Source of the DNA: Novosphingobium nitrogenifigens DSM 19370
GTDB taxonomy: Bacteria > Pseudomonadota > Alphaproteobacteria > Sphingomonadales > Sphingomonadaceae
DNA: 64,000 nucleotides
Assembly (NCBI RefSeq): GCF_000192575.1
Contig: NZ_GL876934.1
Location: forward strand, 253,197 to 317,196
Reading direction: 5' to 3'
The translations under genes were made by a program, and so were the position numbers. The notes beneath the pieces are model-generated. The model saw only the letters and a list, made by a program, of their open reading frames with translations. It was not told the origin of the DNA and searched no databases. Shown here in pieces: positions 27,934 through 37,351 of this stretch; the first letter of the stretch is position 1; every line of letters starts with the position of its first letter.

Positions 27934-28719
27934 ATGGTCATGATCCACATCCCCACCCATCCGCTGGTCCATTATCCGGGCGACATCCTGGCCTGGATCG
28001 CCGCAAGCCTTGCCGGATGGTGGCAGCATCGCGCTTTTCCGCGCGAGACGGAGCGGCTCGCGCAGGTGACGCCGCCGGGGTATTATGTCGCGCTCGCGCT
28101 GGGCGGGGTCGTCGGGGCCTGGCTTGCCGGATCGCTCAACACGGTGCCTTCGGGTCTGGCTCCATCGCATTCCATTGCCGGGGCTCTTGCCGGGGCGATC
28201 GTCGGGGTCGAGGGGTGGAAATGGCTTCACGGCGTGCGCGGATCGACGGGCGGGGCTTTCGTGCTGCCGGTCGCGGTCGGGATCATGGTCGGGCGCTGGG
28301 GCTGTCTCTTTGCAGGCCTTGCCGACCAGACATACGGGGTGCCGACCGACCTTCCCTGGGGCGTCGATCTGGGCGACGGCATTCCCCGCCATCCGGTGGA
28401 GATCTACGAATCGCTGAGCATGGCGCTGTTCCTGCTCGCCTATGTCCCGGCGCGGCTGCGTGGACGGGCATGGGCCCGCGATCACGGCTTCCACGCTTTC
28501 GTCATCGTCTATGGAGCGCAGCGGTTCCTGTGGGAATTTTTGAAGCCCTATCCAAAACTTATCGGACCGTTTAACCTCTTCCACCTGATTTGCGGGGGGC
28601 TGATCGCATATGGGTTTGTGTGGTGGAGAAACGGCGGCGTGCGCGCCGATCATGGAGCGCAAGGCAGCGCCCTATCTGTTTCACAGCCAGACGACGAGCC
28701 TGTGCGAAACCTGCCTTGA
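27934..28719 (+). CDS. Lgt-like (prolipoprotein diacylglyceryl transferase family) membrane protein
   Basis: 261 aa with about 6-7 membrane helices. It keeps the Lgt catalytic-arginine region (GIMVGRWGCLFAGLADQTYG, R121) and RHPVEIYES. The usual HGG loop is replaced by PSHSIAGA (H79), and there is no Lgt-like C-terminal extension. The enzyme that lipidates lipoproteins is probably elsewhere, and this paralogue may act on another acceptor. The last 68 nt overlap the radical SAM gene, which argues for a shared function. An ATG 6 nt downstream is an alternative start. Confidence 0.75.
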   Translation: MVMIHIPTHPLVHYPGDILAWIAASLAGWWQHRAFPRETERLAQVTPPGYYVALALGGVVGAWLAGSLNTVPSGLAPSHSIAGALAGAIVGVEGWKWLHGVRGSTGGAFVLPVAVGIMVGRWGCLFAGLADQTYGVPTDLPWGVDLGDGIPRHPVEIYESLSMALFLLAYVPARLRGRAWARDHGFHAFVIVYGAQRFLWEFLKPYPKLIGPFNLFHLICGGLIAYGFVWWRNGGVRADHGAQGSALSVSQPDDEPVRNLP

Positions 28720-30064
28720 ACCGGTTCCCGCCAAAGTCATCATCGAAGGCGAGAACGTCTATTACCTCAAGCGGTGCCGCACCCACGGGGTGATGAAAAC
28801 GCTGGTCAGCGACGATCTCGCTTATTGGCAGGCGCAGAAACTGTGGCTCAAGCCGGGGGACCGCCCCCTGAACGCACAGACCCGGACCGAGGCGGGCTGT
28901 CCTTTCGACTGCGGGCTGTGCCCCGACCATGAACAGCACAGTTGCCTTGCCATCATCGAAGTGACCGAGGCCTGCGATCTGGCCTGCCCGGTCTGCTTTG
29001 CCGATGCCGCCGACCGGAACGGACGCCACCGCCCGCTGGCCGAGATCGAAACCATGCTCGACGTCCTCGTCGAAAGCGAAGGCGAGCCCGATCTCGTACA
29101 GATCTCGGGCGGGGAACCGACGCTGCACCCCGAATTCTTCGCCATTCTCGACGCGGTCAAACGACGCCCGATCCGCCATGTCATGATCAATACCAATGGC
29201 GTGCGACTGGCGCAGGACCCCACGTTCGTCGCCCGGCTCGCCACCTATCGGCCCGCACTCGAAATCTATCTGCAATTCGATTCCCTGCGCGACGAGGCGC
29301 TGATGGATCTTCGCGGCGCGCGGCTTTCGCGCATCCGCAAAGAAGCCTTGGAAGCTCTCGAACAGGCCGGGATTTCGACCACTCTGGTCGTCGCGGTCAA
29401 GCATGGGGTCAACGACGACGAGATCGGCGCGATCGTCCGCCACGCACTCGAATGGACTTGCGTGCGCGGAGTGACGTTCCAGCCGGTTCAGGACGCGGGC
29501 CGCAACGAAGGGTTCGATCCGGCCCGCCACCGCGTGTTGTTGACGCAGATCCGGCGGGAAATCGGCAAATCGGGCGTCTTTGCCGTCGACGACATGATCC
29601 CCCTACCCTGCAACCCGGATCAGATTTCCATCGGGTATGGCCTGCGTCACGGACGCGAAGTCACCCCGATCACGCGCATGATCCCGCGAGACGTCATTCT
29701 CGAAGGCCCCAACACCGTCATCTATGAAGGCTTTCCCGAACTGCGCGCGCGCATGTTCGACCTGCTGTCGCTGTCGACCGGGGAAGCCAATACCGGGGAC
29801 AAGCTCGCGAGCCTGCTGTGTTGCCTGCCGCAGGCGATGGTCCCGCAGGATCTGAGCTATGCCAACTCGTTCCGTGTCGTCGTCATGCAGTTCCTCGACC
29901 GCTACAACTTCGACCTCGCCACCGTGAAACGCAGCTGCGTCCACTTCGTCACGCCCGAAGGGAAAATCTATCCCTTCGACACCTACAACACGTTCTATCG
30001 CAAGGGCGCGGAAGGCACCGATGTCGTTGCGCGCCATCGTGCGGGGGAAGGAAACGAACGATGA
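28652..30064 (+). CDS. Cysteine-rich radical SAM enzyme (COG1964 / tetraether-synthase-like)
   Basis: 470 aa. The SAM cluster motif is C108-x3-C112-x2-C115 (TEACDLACPVCFAD), followed by ISGGEPTLHPEF. Before it, two Cys groups (C18/C21/C42 and C83/C87/C90/C98) could bind further clusters, the layout of COG1964 enzymes such as archaeal tetraether synthase and bacterial membrane-spanning lipid synthases. I place the start at 28652 (MERKAAPYLF), inside the Lgt-like gene; an earlier frame extension is possible. Exact reaction unknown; a C-C coupling of lipid chains would fit the Lgt-like partner. Confidence 0.85.
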   Translation: MERKAAPYLFHSQTTSLCETCLEPVPAKVIIEGENVYYLKRCRTHGVMKTLVSDDLAYWQAQKLWLKPGDRPLNAQTRTEAGCPFDCGLCPDHEQHSCLAIIEVTEACDLACPVCFADAADRNGRHRPLAEIETMLDVLVESEGEPDLVQISGGEPTLHPEFFAILDAVKRRPIRHVMINTNGVRLAQDPTFVARLATYRPALEIYLQFDSLRDEALMDLRGARLSRIRKEALEALEQAGISTTLVVAVKHGVNDDEIGAIVRHALEWTCVRGVTFQPVQDAGRNEGFDPARHRVLLTQIRREIGKSGVFAVDDMIPLPCNPDQISIGYGLRHGREVTPITRMIPRDVILEGPNTVIYEGFPELRARMFDLLSLSTGEANTGDKLASLLCCLPQAMVPQDLSYANSFRVVVMQFLDRYNFDLATVKRSCVHFVTPEGKIYPFDTYNTFYRKGAEGTDVVARHRAGEGNER

Positions 30065-30306
30065 ACCGGTTGATCGGCGGCATCCTGATGGCGATCGGCA
30101 TTCTCGTTGCCGGGGCCAGCGGCATCTGCTCGCTCACATTCCTGTGGGGAATGGCTCGGGGGGATTCGAACGAACTCCTGCCGCTCGTCGCGCTGTTCGG
30201 CGGCCTGCCTTTCCTGTCGGGCATCGTCTTCATCGCCGGCGGAACCGCCATGCTCCGTCGGGAAAGGCGCCGCGATCACCGCGACAGCGCGAAGTACTTC
30301 GAATGA
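30061..30306 (+). CDS. Small two-helix membrane protein
   Basis: 81 aa. Two membrane helices (GGILMAIGILVAGASGICSLTFLWG and LPLVALFGGLPFLSGIVFIAGGTAML) joined by a short acidic loop, with a basic C-terminus. Its ATG overlaps the radical SAM stop (ATGA). The stop codon directly abuts the stop of the convergent allophanate hydrolase gene. Function unknown; it probably assists the radical SAM/Lgt-like pair. Confidence 0.7.
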   Translation: MNRLIGGILMAIGILVAGASGICSLTFLWGMARGDSNELLPLVALFGGLPFLSGIVFIAGGTAMLRRERRRDHRDSAKYFE

Positions 30307-32070
30307 CTACCCGCGCGACGCGATATAGGCCCGCCAACCACCCAATGCGGTAATGTCGGTGGCGTCGACAGTGGCGCGCGGTTCGGCGACGAAGCCCTTG
30401 ACCATGCTGCCGTCTGCCAGAGTGACGGTCCCGATCGCCAGCGGGGGCGGAACTTCCGCGACGAAGCTGCCGAAGGCGCCGCAATCGAGTTTATAGACCT
30501 CGACCGCGATCGCCCCGCCGGTCTCGTCATGGATCAACGCGGGCTTGGGCGGCACCGTGTCGGCCATGGCATAAAGCCGATAGGTCGGCGCGGTCGTCGT
30601 CGTTGCAACATGCCGCGCGTTGCGCGACGTCAGCTGCCAGTGCAGCGGCATCCCTTCGAGATGGGCGCCGACGACGGCAAGGTGCACGGTTTCCATTCGA
30701 CCCTCCAGATCCAGCGGCGGTGTTTCAAAAGGCAAGTCCGCGCCCCAGCGTGCCGCGAAGTCGAGCAAGGCACAGTCGGTCCAGGCCGGGCCGATCATCG
30801 TCACGCCAAAGCCCGTTCCATTCGCGCGCCAGCCGCCCGGCACCGCAATCGCGGCCATGTCGAGCAGGTTGACGAAATTGGTATAGAGCCCGAGCACACT
30901 GTTGAGCGCGATCGGCGCCGCACGCATTTCGGCAAGGCGATAAATCGTCGGCGCCGTGGGCAGGCACAGGCAATCGACCCGCTCCCACATCGCTTCGGCC
31001 TGTTGCCGCAATTCGGCAAGGCGATAGATCCCGCGAAAGGTTTCCACCCCGCCGACATGCAATCCGCTTTCGACGATGGTCCGCACGGTGGGATCGAAAG
31101 CCTCGGGGCGGGCTTCGAGAAATTCGCGCAAGGCTGCCGTGCGCTCGGCCACCCATGGCCCGTCGTAAAGGAGGCGCGCCGCCTCCGACAGCGGCGCGAG
31201 GTCAATCTCGACCAGTTCCGCCCCCATCGCCGCCAGCCGGTCGAGCGCGGCCATATAGAGCCGCTCGGACGCCGTATCGCCAAGGAACTGCCGCTGATCG
31301 GGCCGGGGCACCCCGATCCGCCTCGGGTCGAGCCCCCGCTCCGCACTTTCGCGCGACCACGGATCGGCAGGATCGTGCCCGGCGACAACGGCATCGACCA
31401 GCGCCGCATCGCTCGCCCGATGGGTAAAGACAGTGATGCAATCGAGCGACCGGCACGCCGGGACAAGGCCCGCCGTGCTCCACCGTCCCTTGGTCGGCTT
31501 GAACCCGATCAACCCGTTGAAGGCGGCCGGAACCCGCCCCGATCCTGCCGTATCGGTGCCGAGCGCAAAGGCCACCAGTCCCGCTGCGACCGCGACCGCC
31601 GACCCCGAACTCGATCCCCCGCTGACATAGGCGCGGTTATGGACGCAGGCCGGGGCGCCATAGGGACTGCGCGTGCCGTTGAGACCGGTTGCGAACTGGT
31701 CGAGATTGGTCTTGCCGATCGGCACGGCCCCCGCCGCGATCAGGCGCGCGACGACCGTTGCCGATTGGACCGGATCATAGGCAAACTCGGGACAGCCCGC
31801 CGTCGTCGGCACCCCGGCGAGATCGATATTGTCCTTGATCGCGAAAGGAACCCCGGCCAGCGGCAGGACTTCCCCTGCGGCAATCCGGGCATCGACCGCC
31901 CGCGCCATGGCAAGGACATCGGTTTCGGAAAGGCGCGTGATCCACACGGCAGGCTGGATCGCGGCATAGGCCTCGACCCGCGCCAGTGCGTCGCGCGCGA
32001 CATCCTGCGCGCTGCGTTCCCCGGCCATCACCGCGCGGGCGATCAAGGCGGCGCTCATCGGTTCGTTCAT
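30307..32070 (-). CDS. atzF: Allophanate hydrolase
   Basis: Splits allophanate to 2 CO2 and 2 NH3, the last step of guanidine (or urea) breakdown. 587 aa: an amidase-signature domain with the Lys-Ser-Ser triad K79, S153 and S177 (FAIKDNIDLAG; SGGSSSGSA; GTDTAGSGR), then the C-terminal domain typical of bacterial AtzF-type enzymes (VVGAHLEGMPLHWQLTSRNARHV). The ATG lies 8 nt after the carboxylase stop. Confidence 0.93.
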   Translation of the reverse strand: MNEPMSAALIARAVMAGERSAQDVARDALARVEAYAAIQPAVWITRLSETDVLAMARAVDARIAAGEVLPLAGVPFAIKDNIDLAGVPTTAGCPEFAYDPVQSATVVARLIAAGAVPIGKTNLDQFATGLNGTRSPYGAPACVHNRAYVSGGSSSGSAVAVAAGLVAFALGTDTAGSGRVPAAFNGLIGFKPTKGRWSTAGLVPACRSLDCITVFTHRASDAALVDAVVAGHDPADPWSRESAERGLDPRRIGVPRPDQRQFLGDTASERLYMAALDRLAAMGAELVEIDLAPLSEAARLLYDGPWVAERTAALREFLEARPEAFDPTVRTIVESGLHVGGVETFRGIYRLAELRQQAEAMWERVDCLCLPTAPTIYRLAEMRAAPIALNSVLGLYTNFVNLLDMAAIAVPGGWRANGTGFGVTMIGPAWTDCALLDFAARWGADLPFETPPLDLEGRMETVHLAVVGAHLEGMPLHWQLTSRNARHVATTTTAPTYRLYAMADTVPPKPALIHDETGGAIAVEVYKLDCGAFGSFVAEVPPPLAIGTVTLADGSMVKGFVAEPRATVDATDITALGGWRAYIASRG

Positions 32071-32078
32071 GGTGTCCC

Positions 32079-35000
32079 TCACGCCGGTTCGATGGCAAGC
32101 ATGGCAGCACCGGGGCTGACCACTTGCCCTTCGCTGACATAGACGCGGCGGACGATGCCGTTGGCTGGGCTGGGCACCGGGCATTCCATCTTCATCGCCT
32201 CGATCACCGCGATCGGCTCGCCTGCCGCAACAGCGCGGCCTTCCCCGGCGAGCAGCTTCCACACGCTGCCCCCAAACGGCGCTTCGACCAGTTCGCTCCC
32301 TTGCGGCAGGTCGATGCTTGCCGCATCCTGACCGCCCGCACTGCCGTCGGCATCGACAAGCGCCGCGACACGGTCGAACTCCCCGCTTTCCTGCCAGGCC
32401 GCGCGTTCGGCATCGAAAGCTGCCTGTCGCCTGTCCTGAAATTCGGCGATCCCTTGCGCATTGGCCTCAACGAACGCGCGATAGTCGGCAAGGCGGAACG
32501 TCTCTTCCTCGATCCGGATCGGACGACGACCGAGGGGGAAATCCCGCCGCCACTCGACCAATTCCTCATGGCTGACCGGGAAAAAGCGGATGCGGTCGAA
32601 AAAGCGCAGCAGCCACGGCTTGCCGTCGCGAAAGGCCTCGGTCTCGCGCCAGGTGTTCCACACCTGAATGGTGCGACCGAACAGCTGGTATCCGCCCGGC
32701 CCTTCCATGCCGTAGACGCACATATAGGCCCCGCCGATGCCCACCACATTGGGCGGCGTCCATGTCCGCGCAGGGTTGTACTTGGTCGTGACCAGCCGGT
32801 GACGCGGATCAACCGGCGTTGCCACCGGCGCGCCGAGATAAACGTCGCCCAACCCAAGCACGAGATATTCGGCATCGAACACGATCCGCCGCACATCCTC
32901 GATATGGTCGAGGCCGTTGACCCGGCGAATGAATTCGATGTTGTCGGGGCACCACGGCGCATCGTCGCGCACGGCCGCCATGTATTTCTCGATCGTCTGG
33001 TAGATCGCCGGGTCCTGCCACGACAGCGGCAGATGAACGACGCGCGAAGGGATGACGAAATCGTCGAGCCCGCCGAGGCGATCCTCCGCCGCGACCAAGG
33101 CGTCGAGTAGCGCCGCCTGCGACAAGGCCCGCGCGTCATAGTGGACCTGGACCGAGCGCACGCCGGGCGTCACATCGATCACGCCCGGCAACCCCAGCGC
33201 ATCGAGTTCGAGCATCAGCGCATGAACCCTAAGCCGCAGTTCGAGATCGAGCACGATCGGGCCATATTCGACCAGCAGATGCCGGTCGCCCTGACGCCGG
33301 TAAGTGACTTCGGGCCGCACGCCTTGGGCGGCAATGGTATGCAGCACCGGCGAGACCGGAGGAGCGTCGGACGAAACCGGAGGTGCCAGAACGTCGAGCG
33401 TTTCGACCAGCCTGTCCTGGGCAACTTCGGCGGCCCGCGCCGCGCTTTCCGCGACCGGTTCGAACCGCACGGTGTCGCCGGGCGACAATTGCCCGACTTT
33501 CCAGAGATCGGCCTGGATGACGACGAAGGGGCAGACGAAACCACCCAGCGAAGGACCGTCGGGCCCGAGAATGATCGGCATGTCGCCGGTGAAGTCGACC
33601 GCGCCGATGGCATAGGCATTGTCGTGGATGTTGGAAGGATGCAGGCCCGCCTCGCCCCCGTCGCGCCGCGCCCATTCGGGCTTTGGCCCGACCAGCCGCA
33701 CGCCCGTCCGGTTGGAATTGTAATGCACGCGCCAGGCCGTCTCACGGATCATCGCAATGTCGCCGGGGGTAAAGAAATCGGGCGCCCCGTGCGGCCCATA
33801 GAGCACGCGTAAAGTCCATTCCTGCCCGATCGCGGGAATGCCTGCATCGGGGAGCGCGCCTTCGGCCCCGACCGCCATGTCGGCGAAATGCAGCAAGTCG
33901 CCGGTCATGACCGCGCGCCCGGCATGACCACCGAATTCACCCAGCGTGAAAGCACTGCGGCTGCCGAGATAGACCGGCGCATCAATCCCGCCCGCAACCA
34001 TCAGAAAGGCCCGCATCCCGGCCCCCTGCACGCGTCCGATCCGCAGGACCTGTCCCGCCGCAACGGCAACCGGCTGCCAGCGCGGAACGGCCACGCCGTC
34101 GAGCGTCGCCCCGCATTCGGCCCCCGCAAGGCAGACCCGCGTGTCGGCCAGGAATTCGAGCGTCGGCCCCGCTGCCGTGATTTCCAGCCCCGCCGCACTT
34201 TCGGGATTGCCGAGCACGCGATTGCCCAACCGGAACGAAAGCGCATCCATCGGCCCCGATGGCGGCACGCCCACGTCCCACAGGCCGACCCGGCCCGGAT
34301 AGTCCTGAACCGTGGTCGCAGCCCCGGCCGTCACCACCCGGATCGCGCGCGGCTGCCATGCGAAATCACCGAGCACGCGGGTCGATACCGCCCCGCTCAC
34401 GAAAGGCGTGCTGCGCACCACAGCCCGCAACCAGCGCAAATTGGTCTCGATCCCGGCAAGACGCGTCGCATCGAGCGCGGCCTGCATCGCGGCCACGGCT
34501 TCCTCCCGCGTCGGTGCCGTCACGATCAGCTTGGCCAGCATGGGATCGTACCATGCGGGCACTTCGCTGCCGCTTTCGACCCAGCTATCAACGCGCAGGG
34601 TCGATCGATCGCCCTGCGGAAAGGCGACTTCGATCAGGCGGCCCGAACTCGGCTGGAAATCGCGCGAGGGGTCTTCGGCATAGAGCCGGACCTGGATCGA
34701 ATGCCCCTGCGGCCGCGCCTCGAACCCGTCGAGAAAGGAGAAATCGTCGGCCGCCCCCCGGATCATCCATTCGACCAGATCGACCCCGGTAACCTGTTCG
34801 GTCACGCCATGTTCGACCTGAAGCCGGGTGTTGACTTCAAGGAAGAAGAAATCGCCGCGTTCGGCATCGTAGAGAAATTCGACTGTCCCGGCCGAGCGAT
34901 AAGAGGCCCCCGCCGTCAGGCGCACTGCTGCATCGATCAGGGCCGCACGGGTTCCTTCGGGCAAGAGCGGTGCGGGGGTTTCCTCGACCACTTTCTGATT

Positions 35001-35711
35001 GCGCCGCTGCAACGAACAGTCCCGCTCGCCCAGCGCGACCACGTGTCCCTTGCCATCGCCGAAGACCTGCACCTCGATATGGCGGGCCCGCGCGACATAG
35101 CGTTCGAGAAAAACGCCGCCATTGCCGAAATTGCCCGCACCAAGTCGCGCCACGGTAGCAAAGGCCTCGGTCAGTTCGGTTTCGTCGGCACAGACTTTCA
35201 TGCCGATGCCGCCTCCGCCCGCCGTCGCTTTCAGGATCACCGGATAGCCGATCCGCGCCGCTTCATGCGCGGCCATCACCGCATCGGTCAGCAATCCGGT
35301 CCCCGGCGCCAACGGAACGCCATGCGCCTGTGCCAGATCGCGCGCGGTATGCTTCAATCCGAACGCCCGGATGTTGTCCGGCGTCGGCCCGATGAAGGCA
35401 ATGCCCGCCTCTGCGCAGGCTTCGGCAAAGCCGGTGTTCTCCGACAGGAAGCCATAGCCGGGATGGATCGCCTCTGCCCCGGTAGCCTTGGCCGCCGCCA
35501 GGATGGCATCGATGTCGAGATAGCTCTCCGTTGCCGGGGCCGGACCGATCGGCACGGCTTCATCGGCAAGGGCAACGTGACGCGATCCGGCGTCGGCCTC
35601 ACTGAACACCGCGACCGAGGCAATGCCCATCGCGCGCAACGTGCCGATGATGCGGCAGGCGATGGCGCCACGATTGGCAATGAGGACTTTGGGAAAAGGC
35701 AGGGATGTCAT
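32079..35711 (-). CDS. Biotin-dependent guanidine carboxylase (urea carboxylase family)
   Basis: 1210 aa. Biotin carboxylase domain at residues 1-450 (GYGFLSENTGFAEAC; ATAGGGGIGMKVC; FLEVNTRLQVEHG), carboxyltransferase domain at about 460-1100, and a biotin carrier with K1174 (EAMKMECP). At residue 706 the segment AVDFTGD has Asp where, by my recollection of the family, fungal urea carboxylase has Asn (KlUC N1330), pointing to guanidine as the substrate. The association with the two deiminase genes agrees. The ATG directly follows the ATPase gene stop. Confidence 0.88.
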   Translation of the reverse strand: MTSLPFPKVLIANRGAIACRIIGTLRAMGIASVAVFSEADAGSRHVALADEAVPIGPAPATESYLDIDAILAAAKATGAEAIHPGYGFLSENTGFAEACAEAGIAFIGPTPDNIRAFGLKHTARDLAQAHGVPLAPGTGLLTDAVMAAHEAARIGYPVILKATAGGGGIGMKVCADETELTEAFATVARLGAGNFGNGGVFLERYVARARHIEVQVFGDGKGHVVALGERDCSLQRRNQKVVEETPAPLLPEGTRAALIDAAVRLTAGASYRSAGTVEFLYDAERGDFFFLEVNTRLQVEHGVTEQVTGVDLVEWMIRGAADDFSFLDGFEARPQGHSIQVRLYAEDPSRDFQPSSGRLIEVAFPQGDRSTLRVDSWVESGSEVPAWYDPMLAKLIVTAPTREEAVAAMQAALDATRLAGIETNLRWLRAVVRSTPFVSGAVSTRVLGDFAWQPRAIRVVTAGAATTVQDYPGRVGLWDVGVPPSGPMDALSFRLGNRVLGNPESAAGLEITAAGPTLEFLADTRVCLAGAECGATLDGVAVPRWQPVAVAAGQVLRIGRVQGAGMRAFLMVAGGIDAPVYLGSRSAFTLGEFGGHAGRAVMTGDLLHFADMAVGAEGALPDAGIPAIGQEWTLRVLYGPHGAPDFFTPGDIAMIRETAWRVHYNSNRTGVRLVGPKPEWARRDGGEAGLHPSNIHDNAYAIGAVDFTGDMPIILGPDGPSLGGFVCPFVVIQADLWKVGQLSPGDTVRFEPVAESAARAAEVAQDRLVETLDVLAPPVSSDAPPVSPVLHTIAAQGVRPEVTYRRQGDRHLLVEYGPIVLDLELRLRVHALMLELDALGLPGVIDVTPGVRSVQVHYDARALSQAALLDALVAAEDRLGGLDDFVIPSRVVHLPLSWQDPAIYQTIEKYMAAVRDDAPWCPDNIEFIRRVNGLDHIEDVRRIVFDAEYLVLGLGDVYLGAPVATPVDPRHRLVTTKYNPARTWTPPNVVGIGGAYMCVYGMEGPGGYQLFGRTIQVWNTWRETEAFRDGKPWLLRFFDRIRFFPVSHEELVEWRRDFPLGRRPIRIEEETFRLADYRAFVEANAQGIAEFQDRRQAAFDAERAAWQESGEFDRVAALVDADGSAGGQDAASIDLPQGSELVEAPFGGSVWKLLAGEGRAVAAGEPIAVIEAMKMECPVPSPANGIVRRVYVSEGQVVSPGAAMLAIEPA

Positions 35712-36494
35712 TCAGGCAATCTCCGCTGCTGGAGCGGGCTCAGGCACCGCGACCTTGCGCAACAAGGGCACATCGTAAGTCGCGGTCGCGCCGAAGCGGT
35801 GTGGGGCATGGGGATCGTGGCGCCGCTTGTCGAAAGCGAGCACCCGCGTGCCGAGCTTGAACGCTTCGGCAATGTCGTGCGTAACCATGATGACGGTGAG
35901 GCCATGGTCGCGCCAAAGGCCGGACACGAGTTCGTGCATGTCGGCACGAATGCCCGGATCGAGCGCGCCGAACGGTTCGTCGAGCAACAGGATGCGCGGA
36001 TGCTTGACCAGAGCCTGCGCCAGGGCCAGCCGCTGTTGCATCCCCCCCGACAACTGCGCCGGGTACTGGTCCCGCGCATGGGCAAGACCGACTGCGGCCA
36101 GCATGGCTTCCGCCTGCGCAAGAGCGGCCCGACGTCGTGCGCCGAACAGGCGTCCGAGCACCGGCGCACCCGCGAATTCGAACCCCACCAGCACATTGCC
36201 GATGACAGTCAGATGCGGAAACACCGAATAGCGTTGGAACACCACGCCGCGATCGGGGCCGCATTCGGGCGGCATCGGGTCCCCCGCCAACAGCACCTGC
36301 CCCCGGCTCGGCGCTTCCTGTCCCAGGACAAGGCGCAGGAACGTGCTCTTGCCCGCCCCCGACGGCCCCACCACCGAAACGAATTCCCCCGGCGCGATGG
36401 CCAGATTGACACCTTCGAGCACGACCTTGTCGCCGTATTCGACCCAGACGTTGCGCAATTCGAGCAAGGGAGCGGTCATCAGGGGAGCCGTCAT
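35712..36494 (-). CDS. ABC transporter ATP-binding protein (guanidine/urea-type importer)
   Basis: 260 aa. Walker A (GPSGAGKST), Q-loop (VFQRYSVFPHLTV), signature (LSGGMQQRLALAQAL), Walker B (ILLLDEPFGALDP) and the H-loop (THDIAEA) are all present. It belongs to the NitT/TauT-type ATPases seen in urea-carboxylase regions. Its ATG at 36494 overlaps the permease stop (ATGA), which selects the start out of a longer open frame. Confidence 0.9.
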   Translation of the reverse strand: MTAPLMTAPLLELRNVWVEYGDKVVLEGVNLAIAPGEFVSVVGPSGAGKSTFLRLVLGQEAPSRGQVLLAGDPMPPECGPDRGVVFQRYSVFPHLTVIGNVLVGFEFAGAPVLGRLFGARRRAALAQAEAMLAAVGLAHARDQYPAQLSGGMQQRLALAQALVKHPRILLLDEPFGALDPGIRADMHELVSGLWRDHGLTVIMVTHDIAEAFKLGTRVLAFDKRRHDPHAPHRFGATATYDVPLLRKVAVPEPAPAAEIA

Positions 36495-37309
36495 CGTGCG
36501 CCTCCCTGTGCCCAGGGAAAGGCGCGCCGGGAGACCAGCAACAGCAAGGCGTCGGCGGCAATGGCCAGGATCGAGATCCACGCGACGTAAGGCAGGATGA
36601 TGTCCATCGCCAGATAGCGGCGGACAAGGAAAATGCGGTAGCCGAGCCCGACGTCCGACGCGATCGCCTCCGCCGCGATCAGAAACACCCAGGCAGGCCC
36701 CATCGAGAACCGCAGCGTTTCGAAGAGGCGCGGCATCATCTGCGGCAGGGCGACACGGATCGCGACCTGCCACGAATTGGCACCCAGCGTCTGGGCCTTG
36801 ACGAACTGTTCGGGGGGAAGTCCCGCGACATAAGCGGCAAGATCGCGCGTCATGTAGGGGGCGATACCGATGGCGATCAACGCGACCTTGGCCGCTTCGC
36901 CGAGCCCCAGCGCGATGAAGAGGATCGGCAGCACCGCAATCGGCGGGATCACCGCGATCAGCGTGATGACCGGCCCAAGCACGGCCCGCGCCAGTGGAAC
37001 CACCCCAAGCACCAGCCCCAGCACAAGCGCCGTGCCGGTCGCCAGCGCCAGTCCCGCGCCGAGCCGGGTGAGGCTCGCCAGCGTATCGGCGAGCAGCGTG
37101 ATCTGGCCGGTGACAGGGTCAGGCTCGGTCGCCAACCGCCAGGCCTGCGCAGCCATCGCCGAAAGCGTCGGCAGAACCTTGTCCGCCGGGTTGTCGGCAT
37201 GGCGCAGCGCGGAAGCCAGGGCATAGCCGAGCAGCAGCAGGAGCAGGGGAAGCGCCCCGGCAATCAGACGGCCACGTCTTCCGGGCCGCACGGCAATGAT
37301 GCGGGTCAT
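36491..37309 (-). CDS. ABC transporter permease
   Basis: 272 aa with about six membrane helices and the binding-protein-dependent EAA-type loop (EQFVKAQTLGANSWQVAIRV, split around residue 160). It pairs with the ATPase downstream and the lipoprotein upstream. About 42 nt separate it from the binding protein gene. Confidence 0.88.
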   Translation of the reverse strand: MTRIIAVRPGRRGRLIAGALPLLLLLLGYALASALRHADNPADKVLPTLSAMAAQAWRLATEPDPVTGQITLLADTLASLTRLGAGLALATGTALVLGLVLGVVPLARAVLGPVITLIAVIPPIAVLPILFIALGLGEAAKVALIAIGIAPYMTRDLAAYVAGLPPEQFVKAQTLGANSWQVAIRVALPQMMPRLFETLRFSMGPAWVFLIAAEAIASDVGLGYRIFLVRRYLAMDIILPYVAWISILAIAADALLLLVSRRAFPWAQGGAR

Positions 37310-37351
37310 CCTCAGTGTCCTTTCCGCTGCGTGCCCCCCGGCGGGCAGGTC

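Noticed and set aside
33888..36590. A 900-residue plus-strand frame across the carboxylase and ATPase genes
   Set aside because: It is antisense to two genes with full catalytic motifs, so it is a shadow frame.
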